Shown here: piece by piece, positions 18,251-27,059 of the stretch
How positions within the stretch are numbered: the first letter of the stretch is position 1
Layout: every line of letters starts with the position of its first letter
NCBI GenBank assembly: GCA_018262095.1
Contig: JAGTRW010000006.1
Span: 62,001 to 126,000 of the forward strand
Reading direction: 5' to 3'
Source: Pseudomonadota bacterium
GTDB lineage: Bacteria > Pseudomonadota > Gammaproteobacteria > Burkholderiales > Rhodocyclaceae
Length of the DNA: 64,000 bases
Made by a program: the position numbers and the translations under genes
The notes under the pieces: generated by a model
Told to the model about the DNA's origin: nothing
Databases searched by the model: none
Seen by the model: the letters and a program-made list of their open reading frames with translations, nothing else

Positions 18251-18747
18251 TCCGTCACCCGCGCCCGCAGATCGAGCCGGGTGTCTGCTACGGCCGGCTC
18301 GACGTCGATTGCGAAGACCCTTTGCCGGTCGCCGCGCGCCTGCGGCTGCCGCCACAAACGACGATCGTCAGCAGCCCGCTGCGCCGTGCGCGGCGGCTCG
18401 CCGAGGCGCTCGATCCGCAAGTGCGCATCGACGCGCGGCTTGCCGAAATCGACTTCGGCGACTGGGAAGGCCGGCGCTGGGACGACATCGATCGCGCGGC
18501 GATCGACGACTGGGCCGCCGACGTGCTCAACTTCACGCCGCCGGGCGGCGAGTCGGTCGCCGACCTGCAGCGCCGCGTGATCGATTTTGCCGGCGAGATC
18601 AAAGCCACTTTTTCCGGGACCAGCGCCGCGCTGATCACCCACGCCGGCGTGATCCGCGCATTGCTCGGCCACTGGCGCGCTCTGCCGCTCGCCGAATGGA
18701 CGCAGCTAGAATGCGACTTCGGCAGCAGCACTGAGATTGAACTTTGA
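18235..18747 (+). CDS. cobC: Histidine phosphatase, probable alpha-ribazole phosphatase
   Basis: 170 residues. The RHP motif in FLIRHPRP holds the phosphorylated His (family form RHG), the second catalytic His is in LITHAGV, and LRRARRLAE plus EIDFGDWEG are typical of the CobC branch of the histidine-phosphatase superfamily. It would remove the 5' phosphate from alpha-ribazole phosphate. GTG at 18235 inside the end of cobS is chosen because the RHP motif must lie near the N-terminus; the longer reading frame is a shadow of cobS. Confidence 0.9.
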   Translation: MQIFLIRHPRPQIEPGVCYGRLDVDCEDPLPVAARLRLPPQTTIVSSPLRRARRLAEALDPQVRIDARLAEIDFGDWEGRRWDDIDRAAIDDWAADVLNFTPPGGESVADLQRRVIDFAGEIKATFSGTSAALITHAGVIRALLGHWRALPLAEWTQLECDFGSSTEIEL

Positions 18748-18754
18748 AAATCCA

Positions 18755-18874
18755 TAACCACAACGGGCATGCCGCGAAGCCAATCCCTGTGGGACAACGA
18801 ACACAACGAGAAGCAAAAAAACTCAATATTTCGATCTTGGTTTTTCGTTGTGCCCGCTGTGTTCGTTGTGGTTA
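18755..18874. repeat. Intergenic CGTTGTG-type long inverted repeat, copy A
   Basis: The segment starts with TAACCACAACG and ends with its exact complement CGTTGTGGTTA. Both arms are built from degenerate 9-base units (consensus near CGTTGTGTT). Related copies lie at 22191-22321, 58684-58798 and 60717-60855; the arms are conserved and the interior differs. Confidence 0.75.
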
Positions 18875-18913
18875 ACTTTTCCATCTTTCGACGTTTCTAA
18901 AGCACAAAAAACC

Positions 18914-20095
18914 ATGAACCTGCCGATCCCCGACTCCGACGCACAGGCCTACAGCGACGCGCTCAAGCGGCGAATCGTCGCGAACATCGACGATGCCGGC
19001 GGCTGGATCGGTTTTGACCGCTTCATGGACCTCGCGCTCTACGCGCCGGCGATGGGCTACTACTCGGGCGGCGCGCGCAAGTTCGGTGCCGCCGGCGACT
19101 TCGTGACCGCGCCCGAGATCTCTTCGGCGTTCGCCAGCACGGTCGCGGCGCAGGCGGCGCAGATCATGGCGGCGAGCGCGATGCAGATCATCGAGGTCGG
19201 CGCCGGGTCGGGGCGGCTCGCCGCCGACCTGTTGCTCGAACTCGAGCAGCGCGGCGCGCTTCCCGAACGCTACGCGATCCTTGAACTCTCGGGCGAGCTG
19301 CGCGAGCGCCAGCGCGCGACGCTGGGCGAACGCGCGCCGCAGCTCATCGATCGCGTCGTCTGGCTCGACGCGCTGCCCGAGCGCTTCGACGGGCTGGTGC
19401 TGGCCAACGAATTGCTCGACGCGCTGCCGGTGCAGCTGGTTGTCTGGGGGAGCGAAGACGACGAGCAGGCGATCTTCGAGCGCGGTGTCGGCGTGCTGCA
19501 CGGCGAATTCATCTGGGTCGACCGGCCGGCGAGCGGGCGTCTGCTTGAACGCGCGCAGCAGCTTGGCGAAGCGCTGTCGGCCGAAGCGCCGCTGCCGCCC
19601 GGTTACCTTTCCGAGGTCGGCCTGGCGGCAGCCGACTGGACCGCGTCGTGGGCGAAGATCATCGGCCGCGGCGCGCTGCTGCTCTTCGACTACGGCTTCC
19701 CGCGTCACGAGTTCTACCATCCGCAGCGCAGCAGCGGCACGCTGATGTGCCACTACCGTCACCACGCGCACGGCGAACCCTTCTTCCTGCCCGGGCTGCA
19801 GGACATCACCGCGCACGTCGATTTCACGGCGATCGTCGAGGCTGGTTTCGACGCCGGACTCGAATTTTTGGGTTACACGACGCAGGCGACCTTCCTGATC
19901 AATTGCGGACTGACCGACGTGCTGGCGCGGATCCCGGCCGACGATCTGGCGCGTTATCTGCCGCAGTCGCAGGCGGCGCAGAAACTGATCTCGCCCGCCG
20001 AGATGGGTGAGCTGTTCAAGGTCGTCGCGCTCGGCAAGGGGATCGCCGTGCCGTTGCTCGGTTTTGCTCGCGGCGATCGCGGCGCGACGCTGTGA
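18914..20095 (+). CDS. SAM-dependent methyltransferase, NDUFAF7/DUF185 family
   Basis: 393 residues. Family landmarks: MDLALYAPAMGYYSGG near residue 40, GDFVTAPEISS, the SAM motif EVGAGSGRLAADLL, LANELLDALPV and the C-terminal half with DYGFPRHEFYHPQR and MCHYRHHAHGEPF. The mitochondrial homologue methylates an arginine of a complex I subunit; in bacteria the substrate is not established, and complex I is only a guess. ATG at 18914 fits the family N-terminus; no clear ribosome binding site precedes it. Repeat copy A separates it from cobC. Confidence 0.9.
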   Translation: MNLPIPDSDAQAYSDALKRRIVANIDDAGGWIGFDRFMDLALYAPAMGYYSGGARKFGAAGDFVTAPEISSAFASTVAAQAAQIMAASAMQIIEVGAGSGRLAADLLLELEQRGALPERYAILELSGELRERQRATLGERAPQLIDRVVWLDALPERFDGLVLANELLDALPVQLVVWGSEDDEQAIFERGVGVLHGEFIWVDRPASGRLLERAQQLGEALSAEAPLPPGYLSEVGLAAADWTASWAKIIGRGALLLFDYGFPRHEFYHPQRSSGTLMCHYRHHAHGEPFFLPGLQDITAHVDFTAIVEAGFDAGLEFLGYTTQATFLINCGLTDVLARIPADDLARYLPQSQAAQKLISPAEMGELFKVVALGKGIAVPLLGFARGDRGATL

Positions 20096-20234
20096 GGCGA
20101 CCGGCGGCATGGCGCGCGGCCGCCGAGGCGCCAAGCGTTCGAGTGAATTTGGCGAACTTTTGGAGTAAGCTTTGTCGGCGGTCGATCAAGCTTTCAGCAA
20201 CCAGGCCGGCAGCGACCCACCCCAGGAGTCAGTG

Positions 20235-20429
20235 ATGGACATCAGCAGCGTTGGCAGCATCTCAGCAGCGGTCAGTCAGGCGCAGACCGGCGACGCGGTC
20301 GGCATCGCGGTGCTCAAAAAAGCGATCGATCTGCAGGCGCAGGGCGCGCTGCAACTGATCGAGTCGTTGCCGCAGCCGGCGACCAACAGTCCGCCCAATC
20401 TCGGCCAGGGCGTCAATACCTTCGCCTGA
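20235..20429 (+). CDS. YjfB-family small protein (putative motility protein)
   Basis: 64 residues. The N-terminal MDISSVGSISAA, the central AVLKKAIDLQAQGALQLI helix and the proline-rich end with LGQGVNTFA match the YjfB family of tiny proteins often annotated as putative motility proteins; the function is not established. The ATG at 20235 has CAGGAG upstream, and a longer start at 20172 is rejected. It stands alone. Confidence 0.8.
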   Translation: MDISSVGSISAAVSQAQTGDAVGIAVLKKAIDLQAQGALQLIESLPQPATNSPPNLGQGVNTFA

Positions 20430-20487
20430 TTGTGCTGCCCGGGGCTTTGGAGCCCGTTCTGTATTCTTCGGCGAGAGCCCAATAGAC

Positions 20488-21249
20488 ATGAATAGAATCG
20501 CCCTGTTGGTCCAGCGACTCGCCATCGCCATTTTGGCGAGCTCAGGTTTTGCCGCTGCCGCCGACTGTGACGGCAAATACGTCGCCATCGACCAACACGG
20601 CCACGAATACGCAGCGCGGGGTCCGGCAAGACAGCTTGCCGAGACGATCAAACAGGCCAAGGCAGGTGTCGCCGTCGAGCAACGCAACCTGGCGATCAGT
20701 TACGACACCGGCTATCGGGTTTCGCGCTGTCGTGGCCAAGCGGCCTATTGGTACGCCAAGGCCGCCGAGTCGGGAGACGACGTCGCCAAACAGTGGCTGG
20801 CGAAAAACAAGGTTTTCGCAGCGCTGCGCAGCGGCCCGGAGTGCGTCGGCGAGAGGTGCTCAGCGGCCAACGCCGACGAAAACCGGATCGCCGTGCTGTA
20901 TTCGAATTCCAGCAAAAACAACCACTACTATGCGCCGGTGACGATCAACGGCCGCACCGTTCAGGGGATGATCGACACCGGTGCCTCGACGGTCGCGATG
21001 AGCGCTGACGTGGCCAAAACCTTCGGCATTAACGCGGTGGAAGGCAAAGCGGGTCAGTCGTCGACGGCCAACGGAAAGATCAGCACGACCCATGTCATCG
21101 TGCCGCTCATCGATGTGGCCGGGATCCGGCTGCGCAACGTGCCGGTCAGCATCGGGATTTCCGACGGCATGCTGATCGGCATGAGCTTCTTGAGCCGGGT
21201 CAATGTCGCGATGGGTTCCGGAACGCTGACCATGAGCAAACGGCAATGA
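20488..21249 (+). CDS. Retropepsin-like aspartic protease of the clan AA TIGR02281 type
   Basis: 253 residues. A signal peptide (cleavage near FAAAADC) is followed by a Sel1-like helical stretch (about 50-105, AYWYAKAAESGDD) and a retroviral-type aspartic protease domain (about 140-250) with the catalytic DTGAS near residues 162-166 and GMSFLSR near the end. Such proteins probably act as dimers in the periplasm. The Sel1-like addition in front of the protease is less common than the usual membrane helix. Substrate unknown. Confidence 0.82.
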   Translation: MNRIALLVQRLAIAILASSGFAAAADCDGKYVAIDQHGHEYAARGPARQLAETIKQAKAGVAVEQRNLAISYDTGYRVSRCRGQAAYWYAKAAESGDDVAKQWLAKNKVFAALRSGPECVGERCSAANADENRIAVLYSNSSKNNHYYAPVTINGRTVQGMIDTGASTVAMSADVAKTFGINAVEGKAGQSSTANGKISTTHVIVPLIDVAGIRLRNVPVSIGISDGMLIGMSFLSRVNVAMGSGTLTMSKRQ

Positions 21250-21289
21250 CTTCAAAGCGCCCGCGCTCGTCAGCTTCGACGCAGCGCGC

Positions 21290-22105
21290 TCAGCGATAAA
21301 ACGGCTTGATCCAGTACTGCCAGGTGTAGATCAGCGTCAGCGCAAAGCCGACGGCGATCACCATGGCGCGCAGCCAGGCGACCGGCATGCGTTTGGCGAC
21401 GCGCGCGCCGACAAAGCCGCCGGACATCGCGCCGAGCGCGCAGATGATCACTTGCGGCCAGGCGATGCTGCCTTGAATCAGAAAAACGACGAAAACGCTG
21501 GCGATGATCAGCACCGCCAGATAATTCTTGATCGCGTTGGTCTGCTGGATATTCTGATAGCCCATCAGGCTGAGCGAGGCCATCACCATCAGGTTGACGC
21601 CGCCGCCGAAAAAGCCGCCGTAAATCGTCACCACGCCCAGGCCCAGCGCCGCGCCCCAGCCGCGACTCGGGCCGGCCTGGCTGGCGGCGCCGCGCCGCTG
21701 CGCTCTTTGCAGCACCCACTGGCGGACCCGCTCGGCGTAGGTGAAGAGCAGCGTCGCGAACAGCACCAGCGGCGGCAGCAGGCGCGCGAAGCCGTCGTTG
21801 CCGACCGCCAGCAGCAGCACCGTACCGATGCCGCTGCCGATCAGCGTGACCGCCGACAGGAACGGAAGGTCAGCGCGAACGGCGTAGAGTTCCTGGCGAT
21901 AAGCGAGCGTCGCCATGGCGTTTCCCGGCCACAAGCCGATGTTGTTCGAACCGCTGGCGAAAGCCGGCAGGACGCCGCCGGCGACAAACGCCGGGTAGGT
22001 GAAGAAGGTGCCGCCGCCGGCGATGGCATTGACAAAGCCGGCGGCCAGCGCGGCGATCAGGATGAAGGCGTACGGCGCCAGCAAGGGCAACGAGAACTCA
22101 GGCAT
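21290..22105 (-). CDS. TSUP (TauE/SafE) family sulfite/organosulfonate permease
   Basis: 271 residues, eight or so membrane helices. AGFVNAIAGGGTFFTYPAF at the start and the second repeat GFFGGGVNLMVM are hallmarks of the TSUP family, which exports sulfite, sulfoacetate or related anions. ATG at 22105 begins at the first helix; the earlier start at 22144 is unnecessary. Monocistronic on the minus strand. Confidence 0.9.
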   Translation of the reverse strand: MPEFSLPLLAPYAFILIAALAAGFVNAIAGGGTFFTYPAFVAGGVLPAFASGSNNIGLWPGNAMATLAYRQELYAVRADLPFLSAVTLIGSGIGTVLLLAVGNDGFARLLPPLVLFATLLFTYAERVRQWVLQRAQRRGAASQAGPSRGWGAALGLGVVTIYGGFFGGGVNLMVMASLSLMGYQNIQQTNAIKNYLAVLIIASVFVVFLIQGSIAWPQVIICALGAMSGGFVGARVAKRMPVAWLRAMVIAVGFALTLIYTWQYWIKPFYR

Positions 22106-22190
22106 TATGGTTTTGACCGATGGTGAAAGCGACGAGGCGCACAAACGGCGTGGAATATAAGCTAATGCCCGCCCGCTGTCACAAGTAATC
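22106..22190. other. Leader of the TSUP gene
   Basis: About 85 bases between the TSUP start and repeat copy B. A TATATT element for minus-strand transcription (around 22154-22159) is present, but no convincing -35 is visible. Nothing else is seen. Confidence 0.3.
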
Positions 22191-22321
22191 TAACCACGAC
22201 GAACACAACGATCACGAAGAAAGACAACAGTTGCAATGCATTGATGCATCGTCACCAAAGGTGACTCATGGAAACCTCCAAAAACCAGGATCTTCGTTGT
22301 GTCCGTTGTGTCGTTGTGGTT
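22191..22321. repeat. Intergenic CGTTGTG-type long inverted repeat, copy B
   Basis: It opens with TAACCACGACGAACACAACG and closes with CGTTGTGTCGTTGTGGTT. The 9-base periodicity and the arms match copy A, while the interior (TTGCAATGCATTGATGCATC) is unique. The remaining 89 bases to the HD-GYP gene hold no gene. Confidence 0.75.
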
Positions 22322-22410
22322 CGAACTGCGGTTCCCTGGGTAATATCTCGCCTGCCTGGCAAATTCCGGCCGCCCGGCGGTCAGGCAGCGAGCGCTGCCG
22401 CCAGGCGCGG

Positions 22411-23529
22411 TCAGGCTTTGGCATCGACCGCCGGGTCGGCGAAGCGCTCGGCGATGGCGCGGAACTCGTCGTTGATCTGCACGAAGGCATCGACCATGTC
22501 GGGATCGAAGTGGCGTCCCCTGCCGTCGGCGATGATCTGCACCGCCTGTTCGTGCGACATTGCTTCCTTGTAGACCCGCCGGCTGATCAGCGCGTCGTAG
22601 ACGTCGGCGATCGCCATCAGCCGTGCCGAAATCGGGATCGCATCGCCCGCCAGTCCTTCCGGATAGCCACTGCCGTCCCACTTTTCCTGATGCGACAGCG
22701 CGATCTCCTTGGCCATGCTCAGGAATTCGACCTGGGTGCCCAGTGACCTTTCGGCGTGGCTGATCGCATCGCGGCCGAGCGTCGCGTGCGTCTTCATGAT
22801 CTTTAGCTCCTGAGCGTCGAAATGCCCTGGCTTGAGCAGGATTCGGTCGGGAATCCCGACCTTGCCGATGTCGTGCAGTGGCGCCGACTTGAACAGCGTT
22901 TCGATGTTGGCGTCGGTCAAAAAAAGCGCGAAACGCGGGTGCGTCTTGAGTCGCTCGGCGAGCGCGCGAACGTAGTATTGCGTGCGCCGGATGTGGTTGC
23001 CGGTATCCGAGTCGCGCGTCTCGGCGAGCGACGCCATCGCCAGGATGGTGACGTCCTGGATCGCCATCACTTCGCGCGTTCGCTTGGCGACTTCTTCCTC
23101 GAGATACTTGGCCTTGTCGCGCAGGAAATCGGCGGCGGCCTTGAGCGAGAGCTGCGTCTTGACTCGCGCCAGGACGATCGGCGGGCTGATCGGCTTGGTG
23201 ATGTAGTCGACGGCGCCAAGTTCCAGGCCGCGTCTTTCGTCCTCGATTTCCGACTTGGCGGTCAGGAAGATCACCGGAATGTCGCGCGTTCGCGGATCGT
23301 TCTTGAGTTGTTCGAGCACCTGATAGCCGTCCATTCCCGGCATCATGATGTCGAGCAGGATGAGGTCGGGCAGCTTGTCGAGTTGCACGATGCGCAGCGC
23401 CTTGTCGCCGCCGTTGGCGACCTTGACCTTGTACTCGTCCTTGAGCAGCGAGCTCATCAGCGCGAGGTTGTCGGGCGTATCGTCGACCACCAGAATCGTG
23501 GCGCGCGGATTGAGGTCAGGTGAGTCCAT
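22411..23529 (-). CDS. Response regulator with HD-GYP c-di-GMP phosphodiesterase output
   Basis: 372 residues. The receiver (about 10-128) has the acidic pair Asp16-Asp17 and phosphoacceptor Asp60 in LLDIMMP. A coiled coil leads to an HD-GYP domain with HDIGK and the full HQEKWDGSGYPEG signature, so it should hydrolyse c-di-GMP. The start is 12 bases after the stop of the 1143-residue hybrid kinase, which is therefore the likely phosphodonor. With the GGDEF pair downstream in the window this forms a c-di-GMP control block. Confidence 0.95.
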   Translation of the reverse strand: MDSPDLNPRATILVVDDTPDNLALMSSLLKDEYKVKVANGGDKALRIVQLDKLPDLILLDIMMPGMDGYQVLEQLKNDPRTRDIPVIFLTAKSEIEDERRGLELGAVDYITKPISPPIVLARVKTQLSLKAAADFLRDKAKYLEEEVAKRTREVMAIQDVTILAMASLAETRDSDTGNHIRRTQYYVRALAERLKTHPRFALFLTDANIETLFKSAPLHDIGKVGIPDRILLKPGHFDAQELKIMKTHATLGRDAISHAERSLGTQVEFLSMAKEIALSHQEKWDGSGYPEGLAGDAIPISARLMAIADVYDALISRRVYKEAMSHEQAVQIIADGRGRHFDPDMVDAFVQINDEFRAIAERFADPAVDAKA

Positions 23530-23541
23530 GAGTCTTCGCTC

Positions 23542-26500
23542 CTACGGCGCCGGTGTCTGTGCGGCAAGTGCCGCCTGCAGTGCGGCGAGCGCCTGCTCAA
23601 AGTCGAATTTACGCATGCCTTCCTCGATTGGCCGATAGCGCTCGCCAAAGGCGGCGCGAAAAAGCGCTGCGTGCTGATCAAAAAGATCGCAGGCCTCCGA
23701 ATCGTTGTCGGCGAGCCGCGCCGCGAGCTGATCGGCGAAAGCCTTGAGCTGCGCGGGATCGACGGCGACCGCCGCGGCCGCGCCAGGCTCCGCGGGCAAG
23801 GCGCCGCGCAGCGCGTCGATCAGCGCCGAGAGCGGCTTGGCAAGGTCGCCGAGCCGCGCGTCGAGGACCGCGCGCGGCGCGCGCGAGCCGATCGCCGCCT
23901 CGAGCCGCGCGGCGAATTCGGCAACCGCGCTGGCGCCGATCGTCGCCGCCGTGCCTTTCAAGGTATGCGCCAGGCGCTCGGCGCCTTTCCAGTCATCGGT
24001 GGCGAGCGCGGCGGCGATCTGCTCGGGCGCGCCGGCTTGCCCGGCGACGAACTTGCGCAACTGCGCGCGGTAAAGCGCCGGCTTGCCGAGCGCGCGCTTG
24101 AGTCCCAGCGCCAGATCGACCCCGGCAATCGGCGCCAGCAGGTCGGCGTTGCTGGCGCCGCTTGTCCGCGTCCTGGCCGCGACCGCCGTCGGCGCGGCGG
24201 CTTTGGGCTTGACCCACTTGAGCAAGGCGCGCCACAGATCGTCAGGTTCGATCGGCTTGGCGATGTGGTCCTGCATCCCCGCCTCGAGGCAGCGCTCGCG
24301 GTCGCCCTGCATCGCGTTGGCGGTCATCGCGACGATCGGCAGATCGCGCAGCGCCGGCAGCTTGCGCATTTCATGCGTCGCCGTGATGCCGTCCATCACC
24401 GGCATCTGCATGTCCATCAGCACCACGTCGAAGGCGTCGCGCTGCACTTTGTCGAGCGCCACCTGGCCGTTTTCGGCAAGCTCGACGACACAGCCGGCGC
24501 CTTCCAGCAGTTCGGTCGCCACCTCCTGGTTCATGTCGTTGTCTTCGACCAGCAGCACGCGCGCGCCGGCGATCGAAGCGAGCTGCGCTTCGAGCCGCGA
24601 TTCGAGCGACGACGATGGCACGGTCGCGCTCGGCAATTCGTCGAGCACGCCGCCGAGCGCGCGCATCACCGCGTCGAACAGCAGCGACGCGCTCAGCGGC
24701 TTGATCAGCACGTCGCTGATCCCCGCCGCCTCGGCTGACTTGAACAGCTCATCGCGGCCATAGGCGGTGATGATCACCAGATGCGGCGGACGATCGAGTG
24801 CGAGTCCGCGAATCTGTGCGGCGGTGGCGATGCCGTCCATCCCCGGCATCTGCCAGTCGAGGAAGGCGATTTCATAAGGCTCGCCGGCCGCCGCCGCGCG
24901 CGCCACCTCGGCGACCGCCGCGCTGCCCGAAGCGACGGCGGAGACGCGGAACGACATGCCGCGCAGCATGTCGCCGATCACCTCGCGCGCGGTGTCGCTG
25001 TCGTCGACGACCAGCAGGCGACGGCCGCGCAGTTCCGGATTCGGCTGCAGGCTGCGCACCTTGGCGGCGCTGCGGCCGAGCCTGGCGGTGAACCAGAAGG
25101 TGCTGCCGCGGCCGAGCTCGCTGTCGACGCCGACTTCGCCGCCCATCATTTCGGCGAGCTGCTTGGCGATCACCAGGCCGAGCCCGCTGCCGCCGTATTT
25201 GCGCGTCGTCGAGCTGTCGGCCTGCTCGAAGTTCTTGAACAGCCGCGTGCGCTGCTCTTCGGACAGGCCGATCCCGGTGTCGCGCACGGCGAAGCGCAGC
25301 ACCACGTCGTCATCGACCGGCGGCGCCAGCGCGATGGAAATTTCGATTTCGCCGTGCTCGGTGAACTTGACCGCGTTGTTGGCGTAATTGACGAGAATCT
25401 GCCCGAGCCGCAGGGGGTCGCCGATGAGATTGGTCGGTACGTCTTCGCCGACGTCGATGATCAGCTCGAGTCCCTTGCTCGCCGCTTTGTCGGCGATCAG
25501 GTTGGTGACGTTGCTGAGCACCTGATCGAGATCGAAGTCGGTACGCTCGACGACCATCTTGCCGGCCTCGATTTTCGACAGATCGAGGATGTCGTTGATG
25601 ATCCCCAGCAGCAGCTGGCTCGAGCTCTGGATCTTGCCGAGGTAGTCGCGCAGCCGCGGCGTCGGGTCGGCTTTGAGCGCAAGATAGGCCATGCCGATGA
25701 TGGCGTTCATCGGGGTGCGGATTTCGTGGCTCATGTTGGCCAGAAAATCGGATTTCATTCGCGCCGCGTCCTCGGCGAGCGCGCGCGCGCGGCGCATCTC
25801 GTCGGCCGCGGCATGCTCGACGGTAATGTCGTCGATGATCCAGACCGAACCCTTGGACTGATCATTGACGTCGACGGCGCGCCCGGCGATCCGCGTCCAC
25901 AGGCGGGTCTTGTCGCGGCGCGCCAGCTGCATTTCGTGGATGCTCGTCTCGCCGCGCCAGATCGGGTCGTAGAGCAGGTCTTCGTCGACCGCCCAGGAAG
26001 CGTCGTCGATATCCCAGACGCGCGTCGACTGGCCGACGAGCTCGCCCGGCGGCCAGCCGAAGATCTCGTGCAGCTTGCTGTTGGCGCGCTCGATGACGCG
26101 GCCCTTGAGCAGCGCGATTCCCGACGTCGCCGATTCGACGATCGCTTTCTGCTCGGCGTTGGCCAGGCGCAATTCCTCGCTTTGCGCGTCGAGTTCGATC
26201 GCCAGCTTCTGATAGTTGTCGAGCGTCTTGGCGAGCTCGGCGATCTCGATCGCCTGCCCCGCCGTCTGCGGTCCGACGAAACGCACGTCGCGTTTCCCGG
26301 CCAGCAGGCGCTGCGCCTGGCGCGTCAGATGGACCAGCGGCCGCACCACTTTGCGGCGATAGAAGCCGACCAGCACCAGCAACATGCCGAGCACGTTGAC
26401 CGCCATGATCGTCCAGGCAATATTCCCGGCGCGATCGGCGCGCGCCGAGAGCTGCGCGATCTCCTTGCGCAGGCGTATCTCGAGCAGGCTCGCGGCGAGG

Positions 26501-26973
26501 TCGATCGGGCCGCTCACGACGGATTGCCGGGCGCGGCATTCGGGGCCCAGCAGCAGGTCGAGCGCCGCGCTGCGCTGGCCGCGCTCGGCCATCGCCAGTG
26601 CGCCTTGCTCAAAGACGACGAGGGCGTCGGAGTTTTGCTTGGCGTCGCGGATCAAGGCCATTTCGTCGCTGTCGTCGCCCAACAGCTTACGCAGACGGTC
26701 GACGGCGTTATCGCGCGAAGCGACCTCGAGTTCGGCCTGAAAGCGGATGCGATAGGATTCTTCGCCCGACGCGGCGTAAAAGCGCACCGCGTTGGTCAGC
26801 GCGTCGCCGCCCCGGATCAGTTGTTGGATCGCCTGCGTCGTTTCCAGCAACTCCTGCTGCGCCAGCTGACGTTGCTCGATGGAGCGCTCGGAAAAAACGA
26901 AAGCGGCGACGCTGAAGGCCGACAGCAAGGCGACCATCAGCGTGACGAGTCGACTGCCGGTCTCGATCTTCAT
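23542..26973 (-). CDS. Hybrid sensor histidine kinase with two receivers and HPt
   Basis: 1143 residues. Two membrane helices (about 9-28 and 188-206) enclose a periplasmic four-helix-type domain; HAMP-like and PAS (about 270-385) segments follow, then HisKA with His416 in SHEIRTPM, HATPase with DTGIGLS and GSGLGLV, receiver 1 with Asp706 (FLDWQMP), receiver 2 with Asp854 (LMDMQMP) and an HPt domain with His1003 in AHTLKG. The arrangement is of the BarA/EvgS kind. Twelve bases separate it from the HD-GYP regulator, so signal flow to c-di-GMP hydrolysis is likely. The signal is unknown. Confidence 0.95.
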   Translation of the reverse strand: MKIETGSRLVTLMVALLSAFSVAAFVFSERSIEQRQLAQQELLETTQAIQQLIRGGDALTNAVRFYAASGEESYRIRFQAELEVASRDNAVDRLRKLLGDDSDEMALIRDAKQNSDALVVFEQGALAMAERGQRSAALDLLLGPECRARQSVVSGPIDLAASLLEIRLRKEIAQLSARADRAGNIAWTIMAVNVLGMLLVLVGFYRRKVVRPLVHLTRQAQRLLAGKRDVRFVGPQTAGQAIEIAELAKTLDNYQKLAIELDAQSEELRLANAEQKAIVESATSGIALLKGRVIERANSKLHEIFGWPPGELVGQSTRVWDIDDASWAVDEDLLYDPIWRGETSIHEMQLARRDKTRLWTRIAGRAVDVNDQSKGSVWIIDDITVEHAAADEMRRARALAEDAARMKSDFLANMSHEIRTPMNAIIGMAYLALKADPTPRLRDYLGKIQSSSQLLLGIINDILDLSKIEAGKMVVERTDFDLDQVLSNVTNLIADKAASKGLELIIDVGEDVPTNLIGDPLRLGQILVNYANNAVKFTEHGEIEISIALAPPVDDDVVLRFAVRDTGIGLSEEQRTRLFKNFEQADSSTTRKYGGSGLGLVIAKQLAEMMGGEVGVDSELGRGSTFWFTARLGRSAAKVRSLQPNPELRGRRLLVVDDSDTAREVIGDMLRGMSFRVSAVASGSAAVAEVARAAAAGEPYEIAFLDWQMPGMDGIATAAQIRGLALDRPPHLVIITAYGRDELFKSAEAAGISDVLIKPLSASLLFDAVMRALGGVLDELPSATVPSSSLESRLEAQLASIAGARVLLVEDNDMNQEVATELLEGAGCVVELAENGQVALDKVQRDAFDVVLMDMQMPVMDGITATHEMRKLPALRDLPIVAMTANAMQGDRERCLEAGMQDHIAKPIEPDDLWRALLKWVKPKAAAPTAVAARTRTSGASNADLLAPIAGVDLALGLKRALGKPALYRAQLRKFVAGQAGAPEQIAAALATDDWKGAERLAHTLKGTAATIGASAVAEFAARLEAAIGSRAPRAVLDARLGDLAKPLSALIDALRGALPAEPGAAAAVAVDPAQLKAFADQLAARLADNDSEACDLFDQHAALFRAAFGERYRPIEEGMRKFDFEQALAALQAALAAQTPAP

Positions 26974-27059
26974 GGAAGCGTCCCTCCGAGTAGATCTGCA
27001 TTATTCGCGCATTGCCCAACATCAACAAGCGCGCGGACCCGCCGCGCGCCGGTCGCGGC

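Noticed and set aside
22176-22182. CTGTCAC as a PHO box near the TSUP gene
   Set aside because: No phased partner units; likely chance next to repeat copy B.
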